A DNA stretch of 42,418 nt from an uncultured Bacilli bacterium. Lineage in GTDB: Bacteria > Bacillota_I > Bacilli_A > RF39 > UBA660. Below the pieces are notes generated by a model that did no database searches, was not told where the DNA came from, and saw nothing but the letters and a program-made list of their open reading frames with translations. A program made the translations under genes and the position numbers. The first letter of the stretch is position 1. Each line of letters opens with the position of its first letter. The stretch lies in contig CALVYB010000005.1 of the NCBI GenBank assembly GCA_944371955.1, positions 1 to 42,418 of the forward strand. The letters run 5' to 3'. Of the stretch, positions 1-7,757 are shown one piece after another.

Positions 1-17
1 ATCTTTTTGTAGTGAAA

Positions 18-40
18 CAAAAATCTTTTTAAGATTTTTG
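18..40. terminator. Hairpin terminator downstream of the first minus-strand gene
   Basis: A perfect 10-bp inverted repeat (CAAAAATCTT / AAGATTTTTG) with a 3-base loop. The T-runs lie inside the arms, so it could act on either strand. It lies just past the stop of the minus-strand gene at 66-845 and probably ends that transcript. Confidence 0.55.
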
Positions 41-65
41 AAGAAAATGACTTGACTTCTTATAG

Positions 66-845
66 TTAGTCATCTCCATATCTTTTGTATTCATAATTAA
101 TATTATTTTCTTTGATGATATTATTTACAACATTGTTTTCATTTCCTATCATAATGTAGTTCATTATTTGTGTCAAGGTTTCTAGTTCGAGAGTTTTATT
201 AGTTAAATTTTTAATGGTTAAAACTTTTCCATTTTGTTTACTATTTATTTTGATTGTGTAATGATTTGGGTTGATGTGTAAATTATTAATTTTTGTAACT
301 GTATTTTTTATTTCAGAGACTAAATTATTAATGTTTTCTTCTGATAAAGTATAGTTTAAGGTTAAGTTAATGTTATATATATTTAGTTCATCTATCTTAT
401 TGTTTATGATATTATTTTTTATATTATTAGTGTATTTATTTAAAGTTAAAGGAAACGTAATAGTTGCATTTAGTTTTAAACTATCTTTTATCTTTTTTTC
501 TAGTTGTGTTTCTATTTTTGATAAAAGTGTTTTTCCTTCTAAATAATCTTTTTTATAGGTATCTGTAATTTTTTTGTTTTGATAAGATATTGTAAAATAT
601 AAATTTTTATTTTTTTTATTTGTTACTTTTGCCGTATAAATTTGTGCTTGGTATGTTATTTTTTCAAGTTTTATATTTTCTATTTCCTGTGGGTAATGTT
701 CGTTTAAATATTCTTCCATTTTTATTTTTATTTTGTCTGTATAATATGGTGCTAATTTTTCTGTAACTACAATGGTACCTAACGATACAAATGTTACAAA
801 GAAAAGCAACGCCATGCCTAGAATTAATTTTTTGTCTTGTTTCAT
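66..845 (-). CDS. Hypothetical membrane-anchored extracellular protein (259 aa)
   Basis: I do not recognise this protein. It has a short basic N-terminus (MKQDKK), one hydrophobic segment at about residues 8-28, then about 230 residues rich in Asn, Lys, Ile and Thr with no further membrane segment. This suggests a signal-anchored protein with its bulk outside the cell. No lipobox cysteine and no catalytic motif is visible. Many beta-like alternations (for example NLTLNYTLSEEN) hint at a beta-rich domain. It is transcribed divergently from the gene at 993 and ends at a hairpin near the window edge. The start ATG at 845 has a GGTGATAA-type ribosome site just upstream on the minus strand. Confidence 0.7.
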   Translation of the reverse strand: MKQDKKLILGMALLFFVTFVSLGTIVVTEKLAPYYTDKIKIKMEEYLNEHYPQEIENIKLEKITYQAQIYTAKVTNKKNKNLYFTISYQNKKITDTYKKDYLEGKTLLSKIETQLEKKIKDSLKLNATITFPLTLNKYTNNIKNNIINNKIDELNIYNINLTLNYTLSEENINNLVSEIKNTVTKINNLHINPNHYTIKINSKQNGKVLTIKNLTNKTLELETLTQIMNYIMIGNENNVVNNIIKENNINYEYKRYGDD

Positions 846-920
846 TTTATCACCATTTTAATTGTACCTTTTTTTATGTTTTTTAGCAATTTTATTTGTT
901 AAAAACGAGTACAAAGGTAG

Positions 921-949
921 TTGTTTTTAATAGTGTTTTGTGATATTAT
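921..949 (+). promoter_or_regulatory. Sigma-A-type promoter for the gene at 993
   Basis: TTGTTT (921-926), a 17-bp spacer and TATTAT (944-949) preceded by an extended -10 TGA. It overlaps the region that would encode an upstream N-terminal extension, which supports the ATG at 993 as the true start. Confidence 0.55.
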
Positions 950-992
950 ATTTTATAGATTAGTGTATAGAGTAAAAGGCGGTGTTAGTTCG

Positions 993-2318
993 ATGACAGA
1001 AGAAAAAGAAGTAAAGTTTGAAAGAGGTCAAGTTTCTGAATATAATGGTCAATCGAATATTTTTTGTGATTTTGTAACTGTTACTGAAGGAGCACAACAA
1101 AAGGTTTATTATATTTTAAATGATAAGAAATTAGATAACGGTTTTTATATTGCTTCTACTGTGTTGAAAGAGGCAATTGATCCTCAAATTATTAGAACTC
1201 ATCTTGGTGTTATTGATCAAGATGGTAATGTTGTTATTTCGTTTGACAATAAAGGTATTACTCTAGTTGGAGATAAATATTTATTGGCGGTTAGAAGTGA
1301 ACCACAAAGCGCAAGTGTTTTAGAAGCTATTGCTTCCCGTAATGATCCTTCAGCAGCTGCAAATATGGTTAATGCTAATGCTAGTATTAAAGATAAAATA
1401 AACAAAAAAATGAAATCTCAAGATTCAGATGAAGGTAAATTTATTTTAAATGATTTGTTGTCTGAAGGCACTGTTTATACTTTAGATGGGCAAAATATAT
1501 CTAATATATTTGGTGATCAATATTATAGTTTTATTGGAATGACGTCTGGAGCTTTTTATTGTAGTACTAATGTTCCTGACTCTTCTGTTGTGGAGTTCCC
1601 TCGAACTGATTTATTTACAGTAAAACCAACTGTAATATTAGAAGAAGAAAAGGTTTCTAATAATGGAGAAGTCTTTACTGATTCTGTTCTTCCAGAAGTT
1701 AATCCAGAAACACCCCAAGATTTTGTAGACGTTTCAGAAGTTTCAATCCCTAAAGATACAATTGATCAAGCGTTGAGTGATACTGTTTCTTCAAACGTAG
1801 AGAATGATGTGGTTAACATATTTACACCTGTTTCAATTGATAAACCCGTGGATGTAAAAGAAGAGGATACAGAAAAGATAGGAGAAATCGGTAGTGATAG
1901 TGGAGAGTTTAATATTGCTTCTGCTGATGATTCTAATGTTCCGATAGTTAAACAACCAAGTGATTCTATTGGGTCATCTGAATTGGGTGATACTAATTCT
2001 TTTCAATTTGGTAGTGATAATAATAATGAAGTGGTTCTTGCCGTAGGTAATGTCGTTCAAATGAATAGAAATTTGCAGCAAGAAAATAGTGCGTTGCTTG
2101 CCAGAATTTCTAAATATGAAGAAGAAAAGCAAAAAAGTTCTGAATTAGAAGATAAAATTATTAGATTAAGGCAACAAATCAGTAAATTAACTGAAGAAAA
2201 TATTCAACTTCGGAAAGCTAACAGTAGTTTGACAAATGCTATGACTCAGATAAGAGAAGAGTTGGGGTTTTCAGGTTCTGAACAACCGGAAAGTTATCAA
2301 TATAAAATGGCTGCCTAA
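993..2318 (+). CDS. Hypothetical acidic protein with C-terminal coiled coil (441 aa)
   Basis: Not recognised. The start at 993 is chosen because AAAGGCGGTG lies about 10 bases upstream and a promoter occupies the upstream in-frame extension. Residues 1-220 look globular (beta-rich, with an Ala/Asn-rich patch near residue 125). Residues 230-350 are acidic, Ser/Asp/Val-rich and probably disordered. Residues 355-425 contain a heptad-like coiled coil (runs such as LEDKIIRLRQQISKLTEEN). There is no signal peptide or membrane helix, so it is probably cytoplasmic. The coiled coil suggests oligomerisation or a scaffold role, which is inference only. It stands alone between a divergent gene and its own terminator. 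Confidence 0.75.
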   Translation: MTEEKEVKFERGQVSEYNGQSNIFCDFVTVTEGAQQKVYYILNDKKLDNGFYIASTVLKEAIDPQIIRTHLGVIDQDGNVVISFDNKGITLVGDKYLLAVRSEPQSASVLEAIASRNDPSAAANMVNANASIKDKINKKMKSQDSDEGKFILNDLLSEGTVYTLDGQNISNIFGDQYYSFIGMTSGAFYCSTNVPDSSVVEFPRTDLFTVKPTVILEEEKVSNNGEVFTDSVLPEVNPETPQDFVDVSEVSIPKDTIDQALSDTVSSNVENDVVNIFTPVSIDKPVDVKEEDTEKIGEIGSDSGEFNIASADDSNVPIVKQPSDSIGSSELGDTNSFQFGSDNNNEVVLAVGNVVQMNRNLQQENSALLARISKYEEEKQKSSELEDKIIRLRQQISKLTEENIQLRKANSSLTNAMTQIREELGFSGSEQPESYQYKMAA

Positions 2319-2346
2319 AAAGTATCATGAGATACTTTTTATTTTT
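2317..2346 (+). terminator. Intrinsic terminator
   Basis: AAAAAGTATC / GATACTTTTT, 10 bp with an ATGA loop, followed by a T-rich tract. It begins inside the stop codon of the gene ending at 2318. Confidence 0.85.
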
Positions 2347-2409
2347 GGTTTAATATTATGAGTGTTTTTTTCTTTTTTTCATAAAATAGGGTGAGTATGA
2401 GGTGTTTTT

Positions 2410-3609
2410 ATGAAAAGAGAAGATTTTCCTATTTTTTTTAATAAAGATATAATTTATTTCGATAATGCAGCAACCACTTTAAAACCTCAATGTGTAATTG
2501 ATGCTATGAATGATTATTATCAGTATTATACTGCGAATATTCATCGGGGAGTTTATGATAGTGCAATTCTGACTGATTATTTGTATGATTCCACTAGATT
2601 TGTTGTGAGAGATTTTGTTAATTGCTCTAGTGCTAAGGAAATTATTTTTACTAGTGGCACAACGCATTCTATCAATTTGTTAGTATTTGGATTTATGAAA
2701 AACTATTTACATGAAGGAGACGAGGTGTTGCTTTCAAAAGCTGAACATGCATCTAATATTTTGCCGTGGATTCGATTGGCGGAAGATATTGGTATTGTTG
2801 TTCGTTTTATACCTCTTGATGCAAATTATTCTATTGGTTATGATAATTTTTTATCTTCTATTACTCCTAGAACCAAGGTTGTTTCTTTGGCACATATTAC
2901 GAATGTTGTTGGTGATGTTCGTGATGTTCAAAAAATTGGCAATTATTGTCGCCATCATAATATTTTATTTCATGTTGATGGAGCTCAAAGTGTTCCTCAT
3001 ATATCTGTTGATTTTATTCATGATAATATTGATTTTTTGAGCTTTTCTGGACATAAAATGTGTGGCCCAACAGGAGTAGGGGTATTAGTGGTTAGAGAAG
3101 ATTTACTTCAACAAATGATTCCAATTTTTTATGGTGGAGGAATGAATGAATCTTTTGATAGTGCAGGGAAATACAAATTAAAGGATGTTCCTGCTAGATT
3201 TGAAGCGGGTACTCCTGCCATCGCCGAAGTTTTAGGTTTGCAAAGGGCTATTTTGTATTTAAAGAGTATAGGGCTTGAAAATATCCACAATTATGAAATT
3301 CGTTTAAAAAAATATTTAGTAGAGTCTTTAAGTACTATTCCTTCCATTACTATTTATAATAAAGACAGTGATAGTGGTATTGTTATTTTTAATGTTGCGG
3401 GAGTATCTAGTATGGATGTTGCTAAGTATTTGAATAGTTATAACATTTGTGTCAGATCAGGTAACCATTGTAGCAAAATGTTGAAAGAGGATTTAGAGGT
3501 GTTATCTACAGTTAGAGTTAGTTTGTATTTTTATAATACATTTGAAGAGATTGATGTTTTAGTCGCTGCATTACAAAAATGTCAAGATGTTTTTAAAATT
3601 GTTGAATAA
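2410..3609 (+). CDS. Cysteine desulfurase, SufS/CsdA-like (class V aminotransferase)
   Basis: A PLP enzyme that takes sulfur from cysteine for Fe-S clusters or other sulfur transfer. The N-terminus YFDNAATTLKP is the classical class V opening. FHVDGAQS carries the PLP-binding Asp, SFSGHKMCGPTGVG carries the Schiff-base lysine, and RSGNHCSKM near residue 353 holds the catalytic cysteine loop. The family usually has a GHHC-type loop, so NHC is a variant. Length (399 aa) is normal. No sufC, sufD, sufU or sufB gene lies beside it; the gene stands alone between terminators. It could be an accessory desulfurase rather than the main SufS. GAGGTG upstream of ATG 2410 serves as ribosome site. Confidence 0.88.
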   Translation: MKREDFPIFFNKDIIYFDNAATTLKPQCVIDAMNDYYQYYTANIHRGVYDSAILTDYLYDSTRFVVRDFVNCSSAKEIIFTSGTTHSINLLVFGFMKNYLHEGDEVLLSKAEHASNILPWIRLAEDIGIVVRFIPLDANYSIGYDNFLSSITPRTKVVSLAHITNVVGDVRDVQKIGNYCRHHNILFHVDGAQSVPHISVDFIHDNIDFLSFSGHKMCGPTGVGVLVVREDLLQQMIPIFYGGGMNESFDSAGKYKLKDVPARFEAGTPAIAEVLGLQRAILYLKSIGLENIHNYEIRLKKYLVESLSTIPSITIYNKDSDSGIVIFNVAGVSSMDVAKYLNSYNICVRSGNHCSKMLKEDLEVLSTVRVSLYFYNTFEEIDVLVAALQKCQDVFKIVE

Positions 3610-3640
3610 TGATTATTTGGATTTTATATTTTCAGAAAAA

Positions 3641-3671
3641 AAGAGATTGCCTTAGTCAAATCTCTTTTTTC
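3641..3671 (+). terminator. Intrinsic terminator after the desulfurase gene
   Basis: AAGAGATT (3641-3648) pairs with AATCTCTT (3659-3666), followed by T6. Upstream A-runs could extend the stem. Confidence 0.8.
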
Positions 3672-3758
3672 TTGTGCTCTTCTTTTTTGTATTTTAAGTT
3701 TTGGTGGTTTGTTAATTTTTTTTATATTGATTATGATGTGGGTGAAAGGAGGTGGAAT

Positions 3759-4094
3759 ATGCTAAATCAAGTTGTATTAGTAGGAAGAATTGTTTATGAT
3801 TTAGAGTTGAAAAAAAGTGATGCGTTAAAAAAATATTTAACTCTTACTTTGGCAATTCCTAGAAGTTTTAAGAATATGGAGGGGAGTTATGATACTGATT
3901 TTATAAAATGTATAGTGTGGGATAATATTGCAGAAAATACAAGTTTATATTGTCATAAAGGAGATATTGTTGGAGTAAAAGGAAGATTGCAATCTAGAAG
4001 TGTTAAGAAGAATGATAAAAAAGAGATAGTTATGGAGGTGGTGGGAGAGAAGGTTACTTTTTTGACTTCCAAAAGTTCAGAAGAAAACAATTGA
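3759..4094 (+). CDS. Short single-stranded DNA-binding protein (SsbB-like, 111 aa)
   Basis: An OB-fold ssDNA-binding protein. MLNQVVLVGRI, YLTLTLAIPRSF, DFIKCIVWDNIAENT and GDIVGVKGRLQSR follow the SSB family in order. The start at 3759 has an excellent ribosome site, AAAGGAGGTGG, and an upstream in-frame extension is excluded by the preceding terminator. The protein ends KSSEENN and lacks the acidic Asp-rich tail ending in Pro-Phe that recruits partner proteins in the main SSB. Length and missing tail resemble the Bacillus subtilis competence paralogue SsbB more than SsbA. It is not next to rpsF or rpsR, another sign that it is a paralogue. The role in transformation is inferred. Confidence 0.88.
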   Translation: MLNQVVLVGRIVYDLELKKSDALKKYLTLTLAIPRSFKNMEGSYDTDFIKCIVWDNIAENTSLYCHKGDIVGVKGRLQSRSVKKNDKKEIVMEVVGEKVTFLTSKSSEENN

Positions 4095-4110
4095 GTTTTC
4101 TTCTTTTTTT
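4079..4110 (+). terminator. Intrinsic terminator overlapping the ssb stop codon
   Basis: AGAAGAAAAC (4079-4088) pairs with GTTTTCTTCT (4095-4104), 10 bp, then T6. The left arm encodes the last residues of the SSB protein. Confidence 0.85.
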
Positions 4111-4158
4111 CTTTAATAGTTAGTAATTTTAAAAATACTAGAATTAGTTTTTTATTTT

Positions 4159-4167
4159 TGATATGAT
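4159..4167 (+). promoter_or_regulatory. Extended -10 promoter for the GNAT-phosphorylase operon
   Basis: TGA followed by TATGAT (4162-4167) is an extended -10 element about 23 bases before the start codon at 4190. No convincing -35 is present, as often tolerated when the extended -10 is good. Confidence 0.4.
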
Positions 4168-4189
4168 AGTAATAGTAAGGTGAGGGTTT

Positions 4190-4591
4190 ATGGATATTGT
4201 TTATTATGATTATAAATATTTAGATTCACTAAATGAACTTTTAAATTTATCATTTAATGTTACAAAAGTTGGTGAAGCTTCTAATCAGGACATAGAGTTA
4301 ATTGCTGTTGTTGAAAATAGAGTGGTTGGATATATGCTGTTAAATCGTTTAACTGATGGAGTGAAAGGAATTAATTATTTTTATGTTAATTATGTTTGTA
4401 CTCACCCTGATTTTCGGCATCAACATATTGCAACAAAGATGTTTCAAAAAGTATTTTTACTTTGTAAAGAAAAAAATATTTCATATTTAGAATTAACTTC
4501 TAATTCTCAAAGAAAAATTGCGCACGATTTATATCGCAAATTAGGATTTGAATTACGCGAGACTAATGTATTTCGAAAGGAGATTTTATGA
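4190..4591 (+). CDS. GNAT family N-acetyltransferase
   Basis: A small acetyl-CoA-dependent acetyltransferase (133 aa). NRVVGYMLLNRL (beta 2-3), YFYVNYVCTHPDFRHQHIATKMF (beta 4 and the acetyl-CoA pyrophosphate loop, with HQHIA in the usual Q/RxxGxA position) and LELTSNSQRKIAHDLYRKLGF (beta 5 to alpha 4) give the GNAT fold in order. The substrate cannot be read from sequence. The stop overlaps the start of the downstream phosphorylase gene by four bases, so the two are co-translated. AAGGTGAGG is the ribosome site. Confidence 0.85.
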   Translation: MDIVYYDYKYLDSLNELLNLSFNVTKVGEASNQDIELIAVVENRVVGYMLLNRLTDGVKGINYFYVNYVCTHPDFRHQHIATKMFQKVFLLCKEKNISYLELTSNSQRKIAHDLYRKLGFELRETNVFRKEIL

Positions 4592-5814
4592 TTACTGATA
4601 TTATAAATAAAAAAAGACTTGGAGAAGAGTTAAGTTATCATGAACTTGATGAGTTTTTTAATGGTTATTTAGATGGGAAAGTTAAAGATTATCAAATGTC
4701 TAGTTTGCTTATGGCTATTTGTATTAATGGAATGACGGAAGAGGAAACTTTTTCCTTAACTAAAATATTTATTGATAGCGGTGATACTTTAGATTTAAGT
4801 TTTATCCCAGGTACTGTGGTTGATAAGCATTCTACTGGAGGAATAGGTGATAAGACTACTTTAATTATAGCTCCTATTGTAGCTAGTCTTGGTATTCCGA
4901 TTTTAAAGATGAGTGGCAGAGGTCTTGGGTATACGGGTGGTACAATCGATAAATTAGAAAGTATTTCTGGTTATCGTGTTGATTTGTCTGATGATGAAGT
5001 TATGAAACAGGTACAAGATATTGGTATAGTAATTACCGGACAAACTGCTAGTTTGGCTCCGATGGATAAAGAAATTTATGCTTTGAGGGATGTTACTGCA
5101 ACTGTTTCTTCCATTCCACTAATTGCTACTAGTATTATGAGTAAAAAAATTGCTGGAGGAGCTGATAAAATCTTAATTGATATTAAGGTTGGGAATGGTG
5201 CTCTTCTTCGTACTAAAGAAGAGGCACAAGAATTATCTTGCTTAATGAAAAAAATAGGTCAAGTTTATCAAAAAGATGTACATACTATAATTAGTGATAT
5301 GAATACTCCACTCGGGTTTTGTATCGGAAATAGTTTGGAAGTTATGGAAGCAATTCGTGTTTTAAAAGGTGAGGAATTTGGTAATAATTTAACAAAATTA
5401 TGTATTGATTTATCTACCGAATTAGTTTGTATGGCTAAAGGTATTTTACCTCAAGATGCTCAAGATATGGTATTGAATGCAATTAATTCTGGAGCAGCTT
5501 ATCAAAAATTTTTACAGCTTGTTAAAGCTCAACAAGGAAATTTAGATAATTTGGTAGTCAGTAAAAAATATAAGGAAATTAAGGCTTCAAAATCTGGTGT
5601 TATTGAAAGTATTTCTGCTATAAGATTGGGTGAACTTTCTGTTTCTTTAGGAGCGGGACGTGTTTCTAAAGAAGATTCTATTGATTATGGAGTGGGAATT
5701 GAATTAAAAAAGCAGTTGGGAGATTCTGTTAAACACGGAGAGGTTTTGGCACGTGTTTATTATAAGAAAGTACCTCGTTTACAAGAATATGAAGATATTT
5801 TTACAATAAGGTGA
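4588..5814 (+). CDS. Pyrimidine-nucleoside phosphorylase (thymidine phosphorylase family)
   Basis: Catalyses phosphorolysis of pyrimidine nucleosides to base and (deoxy)ribose-1-phosphate in nucleoside salvage. The family signature is visible as SGRGLGYTGGTIDKLES near residues 109-125, and DKHSTGGIGDKTTL near residues 80-93 is the phosphate-binding region. The N-terminal helical domain, central domain and a C-terminal hammerhead-like domain (GELSVSLGAGRVSKEDSID) are all present. At 408 aa it is slightly shorter than typical Bacillus Pdp (about 433). It starts with ATGA overlap to the GNAT gene. There is no adjacent deoC, deoB or nucleoside transporter, unlike many deo operons. Gene could be called pdp or deoA; substrate range is not certain. 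Confidence 0.9.
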   Translation: MITDIINKKRLGEELSYHELDEFFNGYLDGKVKDYQMSSLLMAICINGMTEEETFSLTKIFIDSGDTLDLSFIPGTVVDKHSTGGIGDKTTLIIAPIVASLGIPILKMSGRGLGYTGGTIDKLESISGYRVDLSDDEVMKQVQDIGIVITGQTASLAPMDKEIYALRDVTATVSSIPLIATSIMSKKIAGGADKILIDIKVGNGALLRTKEEAQELSCLMKKIGQVYQKDVHTIISDMNTPLGFCIGNSLEVMEAIRVLKGEEFGNNLTKLCIDLSTELVCMAKGILPQDAQDMVLNAINSGAAYQKFLQLVKAQQGNLDNLVVSKKYKEIKASKSGVIESISAIRLGELSVSLGAGRVSKEDSIDYGVGIELKKQLGDSVKHGEVLARVYYKKVPRLQEYEDIFTIR

Positions 5815-5841
5815 AAAAAGATATTAAAAAATTAAATTGTA

Positions 5842-5850
5842 TGCTATAAT
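5842..5850 (+). promoter_or_regulatory. Extended -10 promoter for the surface-protein/sortase cassette
   Basis: TGC followed by a perfect TATAAT (5845-5850), 24 bases before the start of the thioester-domain gene. The -35 is weak. No clear terminator separates it from the phosphorylase gene, so some read-through is possible. Confidence 0.5.
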
Positions 5851-5873
5851 ATATTTTATAAAGGTGGTGTATT

Positions 5874-7076
5874 ATGGAGAAGATATATATGGAAAATAAT
5901 AAGAAGCAATCTACATTTCAACAAGTAGTTAAGTCACAGTTGTCAAAAAAATTGTCTGCATTTATGGTATTGGTTTCATTCTTTTCATTTTTGTTAATTG
6001 GTGTTAATAATGTTTCCTATGCTGCTGTTGCGCCTATTCCTGAGGATACTGGATTAGGTGATAGTTTTGTTACTAGTGCTCCTGGTACAGAAGTGGTTAG
6101 TAATAGTGGATTCCCAATAATGATGTATTCAACTACTACTGGTATACCAATTTTCTGTTTGGAGAGAGATGTCGAATATAAAGGTGGCACTACAATGACT
6201 AAAGGAGAGCGAATTACAGATCAAGGTTTATTGTATGTAATGGCTCATACTTTCCCTCATGAAAAATTTAAAGATTCTAATGGTAAGGAATTCCCAGAGG
6301 AAGTTCAAACTTGGCTTACTCAAGCTACTATTTGGCAATATTTATATGAGACCGGTGCCGAGAATAATATGGTTGGTTCTGGAAATGTTGCTAATATTGA
6401 TAACATTAAGACTGCAGTTAGTCTTTCTTGGGAAGGAAATGTACTTGGTTGTCGTATGGATGGTTGTGATGCTGGAGCTAGTAGTCAAGAAACTTTCTAT
6501 GATGCCCGTATTGCACCAATCGTTGCTAATGCTAAGCAAGCCGATGTTACTACTAATGGGACAATTGATATTAGTATTTCTAATCAAGAAATGTCAATTA
6601 CTTCAGATGAAAAGTATTATCAAACAGCTTTAGTTACTATTACTAAGAGTGATCCAGCTAATTTTGTTAGTAATTCTTTGAAAGTTGAAATTCAGTCTGC
6701 TCCTGATGGTACAATCTTAATTGATGAAAATGGTCAAGAAATTCAAGATTATAACAATATTGAAAAATTTTATGTTAGAATTCCTGTTCAATCAGTAACT
6801 GAAGAAAATAAGAGTGTTTTACTTCATGTTGAAGGAACTTATAGAGGATATGATGGTTATAAATATACAGCCGTAGGTGCACAAACAGTAAGTACAGTAT
6901 TTACTACTGATGTTAAGACTTTCGACGACCTTGATATTCCTATTAACTATACTCCTGAAGTACCTAATACTAGTATGAGTATTGCTCAGTCAGTTTATTT
7001 CATTGGTCTTATTGTCTTGTTATGTGGAGTAGGTATTATTTATGCAAATGCTAAACCAAGACAAAACCAACAATAA
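5874..7076 (+). CDS. Cell-surface thioester (TQXA) domain protein with VPNTS sorting signal
   Basis: A probable covalent surface adhesin. An N-terminal signal peptide (hydrophobic residues about 28-48, cleavage plausibly after SYA) is followed by a thioester-domain pattern: FCLER with Cys95 and TQATIW with Gln150. In this family an internal Cys-Gln thioester forms and can bind host amines. Residues 190-355 look like a beta-sandwich stalk. The C-terminus has VPNTS (363-367), a hydrophobic helix and the basic tail AKPRQNQQ, a sortase signal that departs from LPXTG. The next gene is a sortase overlapping its 3' end, so this is likely the cognate substrate. AAAGGTGGTG precedes ATG 5874; a second in-frame ATG at 5889 also has a weak site. 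The thioester is inferred from motif spacing. Confidence 0.85.
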   Translation: MEKIYMENNKKQSTFQQVVKSQLSKKLSAFMVLVSFFSFLLIGVNNVSYAAVAPIPEDTGLGDSFVTSAPGTEVVSNSGFPIMMYSTTTGIPIFCLERDVEYKGGTTMTKGERITDQGLLYVMAHTFPHEKFKDSNGKEFPEEVQTWLTQATIWQYLYETGAENNMVGSGNVANIDNIKTAVSLSWEGNVLGCRMDGCDAGASSQETFYDARIAPIVANAKQADVTTNGTIDISISNQEMSITSDEKYYQTALVTITKSDPANFVSNSLKVEIQSAPDGTILIDENGQEIQDYNNIEKFYVRIPVQSVTEENKSVLLHVEGTYRGYDGYKYTAVGAQTVSTVFTTDVKTFDDLDIPINYTPEVPNTSMSIAQSVYFIGLIVLLCGVGIIYANAKPRQNQQ

Positions 7077-7743
7077 AAAAAGGAATGTTTTGAGAAAGAG
7101 TCAGTTGTTATTACTCGGCTCTTTCCTTGTATTTATAGGAATTTTTATTCTTTCTTATAATCATTTGGTATTTTTAAAAAATCAAGTTTTTTCTAATATG
7201 GAAATTTCCATTTTGGGTTTAGATTTACCGGTTGATGATGATGAAACCGAACCGAAAGATGAAGAAAAAGTGGAGATAGAGACTCCTGTTGCTGATAATG
7301 TATCTGATGGGACAACTTATGAAGAGTCTACAAATCAGATTGATTATAGTAAATATGTGGGAGTTCTTGAAATTCCTAAAATAGGATTAAAAAGAGGTTT
7401 TTATGATACTAATTCTAAGTATAATAGTATTGAATACAATGTATCTGTAGTTTTGGGTTCTACTATGCCTGATATTGTAAATGGTAATTTGATGCTTATG
7501 GCTCACTCTGGTGATGCTTATATTTCATTTTTTGCATATTTATATCGATTAAATATTGGTGATTTAGTTTATGTTACATATCAGGGAAAAAAATATGAAT
7601 ATCGTATGGTTAATATATATACTGTTCCCAAAACGGGAAAAGTTGCAATTTATAGAAATTATAACAAAACCACTTTGACACTTATTACTTGTACTAAAAA
7701 TGATGATACTACTCAAACTATTTACATTGCAGAATTAGTATAA
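7042..7743 (+). CDS. Sortase (class B/D-like) lacking the usual catalytic arginine
   Basis: A membrane-anchored transpeptidase. The N-terminal anchor lies at residues 21-40 and an acidic linker at 60-100. The catalytic domain starts near YVGVLEIPKIGL. His155 in LMLMAHSGD and Cys217 in TLTLITCTKND are the catalytic pair. About eight residues after the Cys, where families normally carry Arg, the sequence reads DDTTQTIYIAEL, with Gln225. The gene overlaps the 3' end of the thioester-protein gene, and the exact start is uncertain: ATG 7042, ATG 7048, or TTG 7090, which has AAGGA in front. It probably anchors the upstream VPNTS protein. The class assignment is tentative. Confidence 0.87.
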   Translation: MQMLNQDKTNNKKRNVLRKSQLLLLGSFLVFIGIFILSYNHLVFLKNQVFSNMEISILGLDLPVDDDETEPKDEEKVEIETPVADNVSDGTTYEESTNQIDYSKYVGVLEIPKIGLKRGFYDTNSKYNSIEYNVSVVLGSTMPDIVNGNLMLMAHSGDAYISFFAYLYRLNIGDLVYVTYQGKKYEYRMVNIYTVPKTGKVAIYRNYNKTTLTLITCTKNDDTTQTIYIAELV

Positions 7744-7757
7744 TAGGAGGTGTTGAT

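Noticed and set aside
921-992. N-terminal 24-residue extension of the coiled-coil protein, hydrophobic and signal-like
   Set aside because: It overlaps a good promoter and lacks a ribosome site; the ATG at 993 has one.
2711-3040. A 109-codon plus-strand frame
   Set aside because: A frame-shifted shadow within the desulfurase gene, with hydrophobic composition typical of out-of-frame AT-rich sequence.
3609-3758. Upstream extension of the SSB reading frame
   Set aside because: It contains a terminator hairpin and no SSB homology; AAAGGAGGTGG marks ATG 3759.
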